Source of the DNA: Neoceratodus forsteri
Taxonomy: Eukaryota > Chordata > Ceratodontiformes > Ceratodontidae
Assembly: GCA_016271365.2 (NCBI GenBank)
Contig: CM028129.1
Coordinates: 842,660,001 to 842,724,000 of the forward strand
Reading direction: 5' to 3'
DNA length: 64,000 bases
Below are positions 44,711-55,925 of the stretch, piece after piece (position 1 is the first letter of the stretch; every line of letters starts with the position of its first letter). The translations under genes were made by a program, and so were the position numbers. The notes under the pieces were generated by a model, which worked only from the letters and a program-made list of their open reading frames with translations, was not told the origin of the DNA and did not search any database.

Positions 44711-45089
44711 GAGCTTTTCAAACTGATGAAATCATGAAACTGAATTTTGATTTTGACTTGTTTAATCACAACTTGAATTCTGTTAATTTGTGATGGCCTC
44801 CCACCATCTAACCACCACCTCAGTGCTAATTAAACAGAATGGGACTTCAGTATTCTCTGTTTCAGATGCTTGATTTGTTTTTAGCTTCCATGTTGAAGTA
44901 ATTGCTCAACAGTATGTAATGCCAGTCACAAATATAATAACCACAAAATGCTATGTGATTCACCCAAGAATGAAACCAAGGCTCGGGTAGCTTCAGTGCT
45001 CAGAAATCCAATTCCAACACTCCAGACAACCACAGTGATTTCTCCAGAGCACTCCAAACAGGTAGTGCTAAACTCATACTTTGAACATC

Positions 45090-45463
45090 ACCATTTTCAT
45101 CCAGTGAAGCACTCCACACAGGTATATGCAGTATAACATTGATTTTACTTAGTTCTCTTGAAAGAGCAGCAGTTATAACAGGGACACAGAGTTCAACTTA
45201 TTCAGTTCACAGTTTGTTACTGCATAGCAGTTTTGTGGACTGTCTGACTTTGTCCCATAACTGGCTGAAAAAATAAAGTTTAAAGTACTGAAGCAGTGGG
45301 TTGAACAACCCAGTGCTTTGTGAAAACACTCACATCATCAGGGGTGATGTAATCAGTGAAGGGCTAGTTTAAAAACCCGAACTGTAAGTTAATTCAGCAG
45401 GTAAAAGAACTCCCTAATTAAACTCCTTTTAAAATGGGTGAAAAACCATTTGTCCATGTCATA
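45090..45463 (-). repeat. PLE 5' pseudo-LTR
   Basis: Direct repeat partner of 40085-40452. In the minus orientation it precedes the ORF, so it would hold the promoter. It contains the better-preserved hammerhead core. Confidence 0.88.
45303..45352 (-). ncRNA. Hammerhead ribozyme relic, 5' pLTR
   Basis: The minus strand reads CACCC-CTGATGA-TGTGAG ... TTTTCACA-AAGC-ACT-GGGTTG. The invariant CTGATGA box is intact (45335-45341), stem II can pair TGTGA with TCACA, and stem I pairs CACCC with GGGTTG, a compensated version of the other copy's ACCT/AGGT. The GAAA box is changed and the GTC cleavage site is lost, so activity is unlikely. Confidence 0.7.
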
Positions 45464-46779
45464 GGTGCTGGGTTTGTAAAGTTTTTGGTGGGGCCCAGGG
45501 GTCAAGTGAAAGTTCCAAAGGATGCAGCAGGCCTTGTCACTTTCACAGCGCATTAGTCACACGAGCTCAGGGTAGCAGATTCAGACAGACAATCAGTTGC
45601 CAAATCCAGATGAGGCCCCCATGTGTAACACAACCCCCACCATATTGTGTCTCTTCCACTTGCCTTGCAGAGAGGAGGAGGGGCAGGCAATAACCTCATG
45701 TATAGGGGTATATCTGGTGGAATGTCTCAGCAGGAACCACTGCTCCCTGTGTATTTGTACAGTTTCAAGCCTGAAATCTCCCCACACCACTGGTGCATGA
45801 CCAGCCAAAGCATCTGCCACAAAGCCATTGTGCACCTCAAGTGGAACTGCTCTGGCCATGCTACCTGTCGCCCCCGGGGGGACAGCCTACTTCCGTTCAT
45901 CTTCCTCTCACCCATGCTGCATCCAGGGTCATAGCCAATAAACCCATGCTGGCCATCCTGTTGGCTGCCCACACTCTCCTTAACCCCCTTGACACTTTTG
46001 CTATGGGTGGGTAAATGGAGCCAAATTTGCTGGTCAAACAAAATGGGACTTGCATAAAAACTGTACATACTGTAGTTTCTGACTGTACATGGCAACCTGG
46101 GGTAGACATTAACTTAGTTAAACTGTAATCCATCACTTGTTTCAAACTGCATAAGCAGTGTGACTGCAGTTTCCAAACATTATACCCATCTGAACTCACT
46201 TAGGACATGGGGCATGACACTTAGGCTTTAACTTCTAATTATAGTAACTCTCTTCCTTTTGGAAAATCTCCAAGCTTTCTCCAAGCCTTCCACATGTTTA
46301 CTTTATTAGCACACAGATCAGTGTTGTCTTTTCAATTCAGTAGCTTCTCTGGGCAAATCACATCCCAAGTATCTGTATTGCTGCATCTGAGATAGAGATG
46401 CCAGCAATCAAGTCAACTCTAGAAGGTGGGGTACCAATTTTCAAACCCACACATTTTGACTTATTTATCACTGAGAGTGAGATGGGGCAGAGGTCTTCAC
46501 AGTTTCACTTACTCAAGTAAAGAAGTGCATACAGGGATGGTGGTTCTCTTGGTAGAGTTAGGACACTCAAATGTTTGTAACCGGGCACTCACCAACCAGT
46601 ACAGATGGACACCACAGCTTAGATTCTTGCCACATAAATAATTTATAAATATTCCATTATGGGAACAGTGAAATCCACAGTCTGCATTGCTAGTTTACTG
46701 GAAGCTGCATCAGCAACAAAAAGACAGATATCATTGGCATATGCCATTATTTTCAGCTGCGTAGCAAGAGCAGGGCATT
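45464..46779. other. Unassigned stretch
   Basis: Several 70-120-codon frames on both strands (for example minus 45593-45859 and 45727-46095) but no recognisable domain or element end. Confidence 0.35.
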
Positions 46780-46889
46780 TTCCCAAGTGCCTTGACCAAC
46801 ACTCCCCTATTCACAAAACCCATTCATGTAACTGTACAAGGTTATGTGCGTGTTCTGATGTGTGAAACTGCTTCCATTACATGTTTACT

Positions 46890-46985
46890 GTCATTCCACT
46901 ACCAGGCTTTATTTGCTTATAAAGCACTATGGGATACAGTGTGCATGAAAAGAACTATATAAATATCAATTCTTCTGACTCAAAA
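46890..46985 (+). mobile_element. SINE 3' tail
   Basis: The phrase ttataaagcactatgggatac, then gaaaagaactatataaatat, matches the widespread SINE tail pattern (AAAGCGCTxTGGGATA ... GAAAAGCGCTATATAAAT). The head is unclear. Confidence 0.5.
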
Positions 46986-47488
46986 TTCTCCATAATAATG
47001 TTACTCATGTCTGTTTCTGTACCTAACCTCTCTATGCTTCCTCAGCTCCAATTTCTACCCTTTGCCTTCCCCTACCTTCATACTCTCTACACCTCCCTCT
47101 GCCTGATGCAGTCTGTTAATGGTTAACAGATCACATCTCTTATAGCAATTACCTCTCAAATGCCTCTGGGCCCTGCTCATTGCTGTGCTGTTTGATTTTT
47201 GTATTGTTTGACTAACAGTATCACTTTCTTTACACCCATTAATGAACTAATTGTATCTGACTCCAGTTCTTGTTCATATCCGTCTTGCACGGTTCATGCT
47301 TCCCTAGCTAGCTATAATCCTTGTAATGAATTTGTAATTCTTGATAATTGCACTTTTGTACCATTGATGTAACATGCAGTGCACTGATTTCTTTACAATA
47401 TTTATTTTGTGATTATTCTATTGCTTTTTTCTTCTGTAGTTTCATCCCTTTCTGCCTTTGGAACACACAAGGTAATAGTGTGCCCTTC
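46986..47488. other. Unassigned stretch
   Basis: T- and C-rich, with no recognisable gene. It forms the flank of the GC-rich SINE. Confidence 0.35.
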
Positions 47489-47502
47489 TGGCCAAATATT
47501 TT

Positions 47503-48038
47503 TTTTTTTTATTTTCATTTTTCTCCACCACCTAGCTGCCAGCCGCCCGGTACTTTCAGCCCGGTCACGGGCCGACGGCTTCCACCCCCCAGATCGGCCT
47601 CGGGCCCTCCGATACCCCGTGGCTTACCCCCCACGGTGGGGCTGCGGGATGCGGAGGAGGAGGAGGAGGAGACATCCCGCAGAGACCGGGATAGGTCGGA
47701 GGGCTGGCCTGGGGGGCTAATTAAAGCTGTGGCGGGCTTCATGGAGGGCGGCCGGCAGCCATCCATTTTCCAGTTTTTTGGGGAGGCGGCGTCGTGCAAT
47801 GACATCAGACGTCCGCCCCACCTCCAGAGTGTGTGTGTGCCGGTAGCTGTGTGACACCCGGCCTCCACCAGAGGGGTCACTAAGCGCTCAGCTATCCCAC
47901 CCCTCCCGGAGAAGGGAGGCAGTCCATAGGGGACTCTATCCCTTCCTCCCCGGCCCGGCCCTTCCAGCGACCGAGTCCTGCTCGACCCGGCGCCGCCGCA
48001 AGCGGAAATCCATCCACTGCACCGACGGGCCGGCTACT
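47503..48038 (-). mobile_element. GC-rich tRNA-headed SINE with 14-bp target duplication
   Basis: A 536-bp GC-rich block in AT-rich surroundings. Perfect 14-bp direct repeats TGGCCAAATATTTT flank it (47489-47502 and 48039-48052). The left edge is a poly-T run, so the retroposed copy lies on the minus strand with its poly-A at 47503. The minus-strand head (cccgtcggtgcagtggatgg, then gccgggtcgagcaggactcgg) has A- and B-box-like blocks. The body phrase tctccgggaggggtggg resembles the SINE segments at 15500 and 62470. The 168-codon plus frame crossing it is antisense and incidental. Confidence 0.82.
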
Positions 48039-48050
48039 TGGCCAAATATT

Positions 48051-48090
48051 TTAACTAACTAGCTAACTAACTAACTCACTCACTAACTGT
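48051..48090 (+). repeat. (AACT)n microsatellite
   Basis: About ten degenerate tetranucleotide units of aact/cact immediately beyond the SINE duplication. Confidence 0.8.
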
Positions 48091-48117
48091 TTCTTTTCAG
48101 CAATTGAGTCTCATACC

Positions 48118-48500
48118 ACCTGAAGTGATGCAGAGCTCCTACTGCATATGTGGCTCTGCTCCAAACTGGTATGCCGATCCAACGGTGACACCAACACTGC
48201 GACATACCTCACTGTTGGCAAAATCCACACTTTGCTGACAGCTCGCTATGTTGATGCACCTGAGACAGGGAGCACACTGTCTCAGGTCCTGCACCCCCTC
48301 CCGAGTCAACTTCGACTGGAGTTAATCTATAGTGGGGGGTGCGGGACAGACCCCGCATGGCGGGTTCTGTGGGAAAAGCCCCCCGATAGAAAAGCAGGAA
48401 CAGGAAGCATTTGGGATTTATGCTTACCACAACTTGGGGTCAACAGAAATCCCATCGCTGTGATGCTGGTCAACAAAAGTGTTGTCGAACCGGCATCATA
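48118..48500. other. GC-rich hairpin-forming block, possible repeat
   Basis: Contains a perfect 10-bp hairpin (CCTGAGACAG / CTGTCTCAGG, 48259-48286) and the G/C-rich tract ggggggtgcgggacagacccc. A-rich sequence follows from 48540. It could be a retroposed RNA-derived repeat, but no target duplication was found. The 117-codon frame here has no recognisable domain. Confidence 0.35.
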
Positions 48501-49149
48501 GATCCCTTAAAATTCATGCATAGACCCGTGTTTTTCTTAAATAAGGAAAAACAAGAAATTCAAGGTACAAAAAAAAATAAAAGAAAAACAACCGAGTGAA
48601 AAAAAAGTAAAAAAATTGCTTGTTTTTTGGCAGAAACTAAACAAATGCTTGCAGCAGTTGTTGTTTAGGCTCTGTTGTTAGCACAGAGGTGGTCCACAAG
48701 GAAGTGGCAGCGGAACAGTCCAATTCACAGAACCTTTCAAGACCATAGTATAATGCTGCTTAATACAATGTCGTATACTGGTAATGTGATTTCTAGTGTG
48801 TATCAGGTCATTTTGAGGTATTTTATGAATGTGAATGTGATAAGAAATAAAAGTACATTTTAATAAATAAAAACAAATAATATGAAATTCCAGAAAAATA
48901 AAAAGAAAAATTATAAAAAATAAAAAGAATTTCATGGGGTTCTACTCATGCAGTGCTTTGTGCCCTGACACAAGGCAGCTGAACTGGTGCCAACTCCCTC
49001 CTTGTGAATAAACATTGGTATTGTTTAGTGCTCTAAACGCTATACCACATGGATATTGTTCAACACTCTAAGTGCTACACCGCACAAAACCTACCCTAGC
49101 TGGATCATGGAGTGCAGTATATGACATCAGGAGGGGATACCTGCCGGGT
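48501..49149. other. Unassigned A-rich stretch
   Basis: Poly-A-rich segments (48540-48610 and 48850-48930) and no recognisable gene. Confidence 0.35.
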
Positions 49150-49666
49150 AAGAGGTGGCAAAGGCAGTGAAGGAGAAGAAAACAGCATTTAGGAAGTACA
49201 AGGAAACCCAGAAGGATGAAGACAGGGAGATATATCTGGCAAAACAAAGGGAAGTCAGAAGTAGGGTGTGGGCAGCTAAAGCACTAACAGAGGAGAGAAT
49301 AGCTAAGAAGGTCAAACAAAGGGACAACACCTTCTTCAGGTATATGGGGAAAAAGAGGAAGACAAGTGGAGGGAGAGTGAGAAACAGTAGGGCAGGGGGA
49401 CTGCATAGAAGAAGATCAAGAAAAAGTGGAAATACTAAAGGATTACCTCTGCTTAGTCTTTACAGTAGAGGGTGAGGCAGAGGGATGGACCAGCATGCTG
49501 CATTAAGCACCAGGGAGAGTGGGGGGGGACATAAGTCCATTCTTGATGATGAGGGTCCAGAAGGGATAGGAAGCCTTAAAAGAAGAGTAAGCCGATGGAG
49601 CCAAATAGGATTTATCCAAGGTCCTAAAGGAACCGGGCATGGTGCTGGTCACCCCTCTGGCAATGC
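49150..49666 (+). mobile_element. CR1 LINE, first part of a split copy
   Basis: Encodes the CR1 linker between APE and RT (KEKKTAFRKYKETQKDEDREIY, KQRDNTFFRYM, 49155-49475). It continues toward the RT start before it is cut at 49674 by hAT copy 2. It resumes at 52675 with the RT segment around EIGEVPENWKRVDMVL. Confidence 0.88.
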
Positions 49667-49674
49667 TTTTTAGC

Positions 49675-52674
49675 CAGGGACACTGGTTTACCGGGATTGA
49701 GAAAGGGCATATTCCATTTTGCACATTGTAAAAAATGGTATTGTCACCGGTGTCTGCTAAGCCAAAATCTGGTTTTACCGGTGTTTGGTTTTGTGTACTT
49801 TATTTAACAATTTTTAACTCTGCTAACATGCATTTTAGCAATTTTGACCTCCACTGTTGCACATCCTTCCATCCTTGTACCAATTTAAAGTTATTTTAGG
49901 TACAAGATGTGATGGCAGCAGCAACACTACAGCCCCCATCTCTAAGGTGTGATGGAAACAGCAGCACTATGGCCCCCATCCCTTAGGTGTGATGGCAGCA
50001 GTACTACGGTCATCATTCCTCATGTGCGATGGCAGTATCAGCACTATGGCTCCCATCCCTCAGGTGGGATGGCAGCAGGCCTACATTCCCCATTCACCAG
50101 TGGTGATGGCAGAAGCACTACAGCCCCCACCCCTTCGGTGTGATGGCAGTAGCAACAATGCAGTACATATCCCTCTGGGGTGATGGCAGTAGTGACAGCA
50201 CTATGATCCCCTTTCAACACTCACACCCCCACATGCACAAGTTACAAATGTCTTGGTCTCTTTGCTTGTTAGAACTCAGATGTGATTTAATCTGAACCAT
50301 CACAGCTAAGGTGGACTGCCTTTGTTTTTTCCTATCTATAATTTAACTGCCTGAATTGGATATCTGCCTGTGACACCGCTGACCAGGGTTAGGGAACAGA
50401 CTTGGGTGTTGGAGGGCCAGCTGGTGGGTGAAAGCTTGAGTGTCCAATGACCACTCCCCTTCTCCTGAGAGGGAGGGTGGGTTCACGGCTCAGCATTTTC
50501 TGGCCCATGGTGGAGGCCAGAGGCACAACACATCAGTCCTCACTGTGGGAGGAGTGTGATGGATGTCGGCTTATGCCTTGACATCATGTAGCCTATCACG
50601 CTCCAAAGAAAATGGGAAAACACCCACTGGCCAACTGAAGGATGGCTGCTGGTTCTGCTATACACTAGAAGCCCCAGACATGTGTCTGTTCTGACCCCCA
50701 ACATGCCCAGGATACACAGGAAGCTCTTTGGGGCAATTCTCCTCCCCTGGTAGCCTCCCAGAGGGGTAGGGGCCCACTCAATGAAGGGTTCACTGGGTTA
50801 TCTGGTAGCCTGCAGTAAGGGTCAGTGGATGGTGTAGGGACTCCAGCAGTGGTGGTAGGGGGCCTTGGCAGGCCTGAAGGAGTGGATAGCCAGGGGGTAG
50901 GAGGAGCAAAAACCTGCTTGAATTTGCTTCTTTGAAATAAAGTGTTTTCACCTAAAAATCCACAAGTGATTAGTGGAGGACCTTCAATGGATTCATGCAT
51001 CTCCCAGACATGTGGATGCTTTTTTTCTACTTGGTGTCCATGAAAAGGGTGTCTCCCAGTTTTTATGTCTTTGTTCAGATGTGAATTGAGCACTACTCCA
51101 CCCACCAGCATCATACAGCCCCTGGGGTCTACCTTCATTAGTACTCTTAAATACTTAACATTTGCTTTTTGTTGAAGCAGTCTATCAGAAAACATTTTGT
51201 TGTCACAGAGACAGAATCAGCAGGTGGGAGAAAAGGTGCAAGTGATCCAATTCACCTAAATGGGGTGCTAACTGTGAAGTATTTTCATAAGTAGTAAGGC
51301 AGTTTCTTCTCTGTGAACATTCTTTCATTCAGACTAGTTTTCATTCAAACAACTGAGGATTTTGGATGGCCCTACAGATTATGAACTTGAATAAGTTAGT
51401 AGGTAACAGTGGTCCTGCGTTCAGCAATCTACAACCTAGATGCTTATATGCAAAGAATACAATACAAACCTGACTAAAATCTGAAAACAAGCTTATAAAA
51501 CATATCTGAATATTTATCTTTACCTATACAAAATCATTGCAGCCCAAGTAAAACTCAAGTAAAATTACATGGTACCCTGACTACTATTCTATGATGTAGT
51601 AAACATACATTGGTATTTTTTTATATATTCTTTGTAAAGCAGGCAAGGCCCACTAGGCAGAACTGTCTGTTTTAAGGAGTGACCTAGAAGCACTTGGGAG
51701 GTTAAGTGACTTGCTTGGATGCAAGTGGAGGTTGTGGGACTCAAACCCAAGTCTGCTGGATGTACCCAGTTCAATCACAGTTTGTTACTCTTACCACTGG
51801 GCATGGGTGGTTAAACTGAATGGCTGATTACAACAAAGCAGTGCGGGTGATTTCCTTACTGTTTCTATATGCAGCAAAGCAGAATGAATGCAAAGCACAG
51901 CAGCATTCATTTTAAGATGCTGAAATCTGGGTCGCCCGCTGGCACTGCAGTAGCACTATTGCTTGCAATGCCAGTGACCCAGGGTCAAAAGCAAACTCAG
52001 GTTGCTGGAGGTCTGGCCAGGGGAGTAGGATTGAGCACCTGGGGGACTGCTCTCCTCCTCCTCCGGGGAGGGTGGGCTGCAGGTCCTGCTTCTTTACCAC
52101 CACCAGTGTGACCACGGGTGGTGGTGCAATGGTGCTGCAGAGTGATCAGGAGGTGAGGATGTTAGCCAGGATCTGGAGCAGTGGCATGTCTCTATGTGAC
52201 CTATCTCCTTGGATCTCTAGTGCCGGTGCCCTCAGGGACAAAGACCAGAAAACCAAGAACAATCACCCTGCATCGGCCACTGGCAGAAGGGACCCAGGTG
52301 CCCCAGACTTCATAACCAGGCTCCATGAGGGACCCACTGGGCTGTCCGACACACACTAAGGGAGTGTGGAGGGGTGACCTAGGGTCCCCTCCCTTCCCAC
52401 CTGGGGGGGTACAACCCAGGCAGGATAGAAGCAGTCCCACAGAAGCTCCTGAGCATTACCTGGGGGTGAAGCTAGGGGATACCGATACTTTGAGAAGGGG
52501 ACATAGAAAGAGAAAATTAAAAAAAATTAAAAAGATACTGAAATCTTAGCGATTCTGTGCAGTGACATGCAATTTCCGTGAGGCACCGGTACAAGAATTC
52601 AAATTCCACAAACCAAGCAGGATTCCGTGATTGTTACCGGTGTTACCTGTAAAAATGGAAAACCAGGGTCCCTG
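49675..52674. mobile_element. Non-autonomous hAT transposon, copy 2
   Basis: A 3,000-bp copy of the element at 13091-16151, in the same orientation and collinear over its whole length. Left terminus CAGGGACACTGGTTTACC, right terminus (reverse complement) CAGGGACCCTGGTTTTCC. A perfect 8-bp target duplication TTTTTAGC lies at 49667-49674 and 52675-52682. It interrupts a CR1 copy. The minisatellite (49908-50210), the MIR-like segment (51626-51805) and the tRNA-headed segment (about 51925-52480) are all present. Transposase is absent, so it must have been moved in trans. Small indels distinguish the copies, for example a shorter minisatellite. Confidence 0.94.
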
Positions 52675-53337
52675 TTTTTAGCACCTCAGTGGAAATAGGG
52701 GAAGTTCCAGAGAATTGGAAGAGGGTCGATATGGTCCTTCAGCACAAAAGCAGCAGCAAGGAGGATGCTAGCAACTGCAGGCCAGTCAGTCTCACATCAG
52801 TGGTGGGACAGTTAATGTAGACACTGCTGAAGGAGAGGCTAGTTGAGCATCTGGAGGCAAAAGAGCTGCAGGACCACTGGCAGCATGGTTTCAAAGGCAG
52901 GAGGTAATGTCAAACTAATCTCATAGATTTCTTTGACTGGATTTCCAGGGAGGTGGATCATGGAAGAGCAGTGGACAAGGCCTATCTGGACCTCAGTAAG
53001 GCTTTCAACACTGAGCTGCACAGCAGGCTAGTTAAGAAACTAAGCAGCCTGGGTGTGAGAGAAAAAGCGACAAGCTAGGTCTCAAACTGTTTAATGGATA
53101 AGTAGCAAAGGGTGGTGGTAAGTGGTAGCCACTTGGGTGACAGGAGAGTAACTAGTGGGGTGCCACAGGGTCTGGTGCTGGGACCAGTCCTGTTCAATGT
53201 TTTCGTAAGAGACATTGCAATGGAGCTTGAGGGGAAGGTGTGTCTCTTCATGCATGATACAAAAACTGCAACAGAGTAGACACTCAGGATGGGGTGGAGA
53301 GAATGCAAAGGGATCTGAGGAAACTAGAGGAATAGTC
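52675..53337 (+). mobile_element. CR1 LINE, second part of the split copy
   Basis: Continues the CR1 cut by hAT copy 2. The RT covers SSSKEDASNCRPVSLTS, FDWISREVDH, TSGVPQGLVLGPVLFNVF, and the catalytic position reads FMHD instead of FADD. It is broken again at about 53337 by an antisense CR1 tail. Confidence 0.85.
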
Positions 53338-53530
53338 TAAACATAGAAACATAGAATTTGACAGCATATAAGGACCACTTGGCCCATCCAGTCTGTCAAT
53401 TTCTCCCTACCTACACTATTACCACAGACTGTGCCTGATCTACAACTCTTTCTCCATCCCCCTTCCAGTATGATTCCCTTGTGCTTATCCCATGCATTCT
53501 TGAGCCCCACCACTGGAATGCTGTTCCAGG
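53338..53530 (-). mobile_element. Antisense CR1 3' tail inside a CR1
   Basis: The phrase acatagaaacatagaatttg, then taaggaccacttggcccatcc, is the reverse complement of a CR1 3' end. The host CR1 resumes at about 53531 with aggggcagcagttggg (the LQFNAKKC region). Confidence 0.8.
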
Positions 53531-54114
53531 AACAGGGGCAGCAGTTGGGTTTCAGTGCCAAAAAGTGCAAGGTTATACACTTAGCACTGCAGAACCCAGG
53601 GGCTGTGTATAACATGGGGTGAGTGGAGCTTACAGACACCAAGCAAGAAAGATACCTGGAGTCATACTATCTGATTACCTCAAAGTGGCTGGGCAGTGTG
53701 ACTAAACAATGGGAAAGGATGGCATGATGCTGGAGTGCACTGAGAGAAGGATTTCTAACAGGAGGAGGGAGGTGGTGCTGCCACTGTATCACTCACTGGT
53801 GAGGCCCCACCTGGAGTACTGTGTCCAATTTGAGAGGATATATCTCTGCAAGGGCATTGAAAGGGTGGAGGCAGTACAGAGGAGAGCAACCAAAATGATG
53901 AAGGGGTTGCATGAGAAGCCATACAAGGGAAGGCTGCAAGAACTCATCATGTAATGCCTGGAAGAGTAGAGAGTGGGAGTGGACATGATTGACACCTATA
54001 AGTACCTCACAGCAGGGAACAAAGTGCAAGTGGAGGGTCTATTTCAGAAGAAGGAAGGCACTAGAACAAGGGGGCATGCAATTAAGCTAAGGGTGAAGTT
54101 TAGGAGAGATGTGC
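53531..54114 (+). mobile_element. CR1 LINE, third part of the split copy
   Basis: Encodes the thumb region: GFSAKKCKVIHLA, MLECTERRISNRRREVVLPLY, LVRPHLEYCVQFERIYL and AVQRRATKMMKGL. It is interrupted by a 158-bp A-tailed insertion at about 54115. Confidence 0.85.
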
Positions 54115-54272
54115 ATGTTTAGATGTTCACTAAAAATGCCACCAACAGCTTAATCTGGTTCAATTTCAGTTGATTACCATCTGTATCCCCCTTCCCCCAG
54201 GACGCCCCTGAAAAAGGGACTTCTAGGCCCAGTGGGCTTACCGGGTCAACAAAATTCAATAAATAAATAAAT
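54115..54272 (+). mobile_element. A-tailed retroposed 3' end inside CR1
   Basis: The block ends aacaaaattcaataaataaataaat. Its body contains cccctgaaaaagggac and cccagtgggcttaccggg, both able to form small hairpins. This is the style of a LINE or SINE 3' end with an (AATA)n tail. The family is not identified. Confidence 0.55.
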
Positions 54273-54535
54273 GTCTGGAAAAAGCTCTTCATGGAAAGGG
54301 TGCTGGATGACTGGAACAGCTTGCCAGAGAAGGTAGTGGGGGAAAAGTCTGTGGGGAGCTTCAGGCATGCTTGGGATAGGCACAGGGGCATATTAGAGGG
54401 AGGAATGGGGGACAGAGTGACACCTATGACCAGCTAGTGTCAGTGGTGATGGAATAGGTAGGGACAAGGGGCAGACTGGATGGCCCTAAAGGTCCCGTTC
54501 AGCTGGCAAAATCTATGTTTTTGTGTTTATGCAAA
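54273..54535 (+). mobile_element. CR1 LINE, 3' end of the split copy
   Basis: Encodes FMERVLDDWNSLPEKVV and GFRHAWDRHRG. It closes with gggcagactggatggccc and tctatgttttt. Confidence 0.85.
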
Positions 54536-55925
54536 CAAAACCAGGGGACAAAATCAATCAAACTGAAAAATGTGCACCAATAGATAACCAGTTTCTTGAT
54601 TGGTTTGAAGCAGCAGAACAGTCGGGAACAGATGCTACACTCAGTACTTGTAAAAGCTATAGAACACACATCTATGTATAGCTACTTGATGACAGTTGAA
54701 GGCAATTAAATATTAGGTATAGAAGGTTGTAGCTCAGCAGTTTAACATAATGGAAGACAGCTGTGATTGATGTATACTGTGACACGGCGGGACACAAGGC
54801 CATGGAAAACAGCAAAAGGGGGTGAAACAGACAAATATAGATTTCTTGAGATGCCTTTGCATCTCAATATATATTTGAGTAAACAGTAACATAACAAGTA
54901 GAACTGACAACAGAAATGCCAATGAAATGCAGTTCCTGTCACCTTTAATCTTATCTGCATTACTGAATGAACATTCAGTTTTGCAGTTCTCTGGTAAGTA
55001 CCTGTCCTGTCACAGTCAGTAAAATTATTCACCTAACATAACTAAATGCCCTCCATCTGCCCTTATTGTGTTGGAGTATAATGATCTTTTTTTCTCTCAT
55101 CCCCTTTTGACTCTTCTAATATCAACACAGCCTGGCTGCTCTTCACAAGGAACTACATCACCACTTACCTGTGTCCTTCTGTCCCAGCGTCATGCAGTCT
55201 CCTTCACCATATCAAGATTGCAGTCAAATAGGAATTAAAGACAAAGAGACTCACATTTACAAATAGCAATACATTATTAAGACGGGGAATGCAAGGTAAA
55301 TGTTTTAACTCCAATTGATTTTGGAACAGTCTTGATATGATTGATTGTCAGAGGATGAAGGACCACTAGTAGCTTGAAGCTCTAACAAGTAAGGAAAAAT
55401 TATGATTTAATCAATGAACCAGAGCAAAGAAAACCTTAAGTGTTTTAGCAGTTGATAATCAATGAAGCTCCCAATATAACTCTGCAGAGGAAGGTAATGT
55501 GCGCTTAGCTGCACATATACTGTATTATTTCCTTTTTAGATAAGTTTTAACAGCTTTTAGAGACTTATTTAATGCTGAACTATAGGGACATTTGGATATT
55601 AATCAGGGTGAGTCTAGGCATAATGGGGAGGGGTTCTATGAATTTAAGGGGAAATCCACTAGTTTTGTATAATCCAACACCAGCTAGCACAAATAAGAAT
55701 GATTAAAATTTGGGGGTTGGGGGTCTAACTCCTGAACCCTTCTCTGGATCCATTACTGTTTATTATGTACAGCATTCCAGAATATTTGTATGAAAGTTTA
55801 ATCAGAATCATGATTTATTTCTTCTGTCAGCATATGGTAAATTAAATATTTTAGAGCTGCTTAAGTTTTAGTTAGTTACAGTAGACCATTTTTAATAGGG
55901 AATTAAATGGGGAAAGACATGTCAC
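54536..55925. other. Unassigned stretch
   Basis: AT-rich, with short frames and no recognised domain or repeat. Confidence 0.35.

Larger units (their letters stand above)
40085..45463 (-). mobile_element. Penelope-like element (GIY-YIG class) with pLTRs
   Basis: A 5.4-kb minus-strand element: a ~370-bp direct repeat at each end (40085-40452 and 45090-45463), a single decayed ORF between them (about 44707 down to 40731) encoding an N-terminal region, a TERT-related RT and a C-terminal GIY-YIG endonuclease. Direct pseudo-LTRs and the RT/GIY-YIG order define canonical PLEs. Two foldback-type insertions lie in the ORF (41790-42283 and 44237-44380). RT phrases such as TLPKVHKDARNSPG and VVSGIG resemble Neptune/Poseidon-type PLEs of aquatic vertebrates; the clade is inference. 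Confidence 0.9.

Noticed and set aside
47348..47854. 168-codon plus frame with Pro/Arg/Glu-rich end
   Set aside because: It crosses the boundary of a minus-strand SINE insertion with a 14-bp target duplication; composition reflects the GC-rich SINE.
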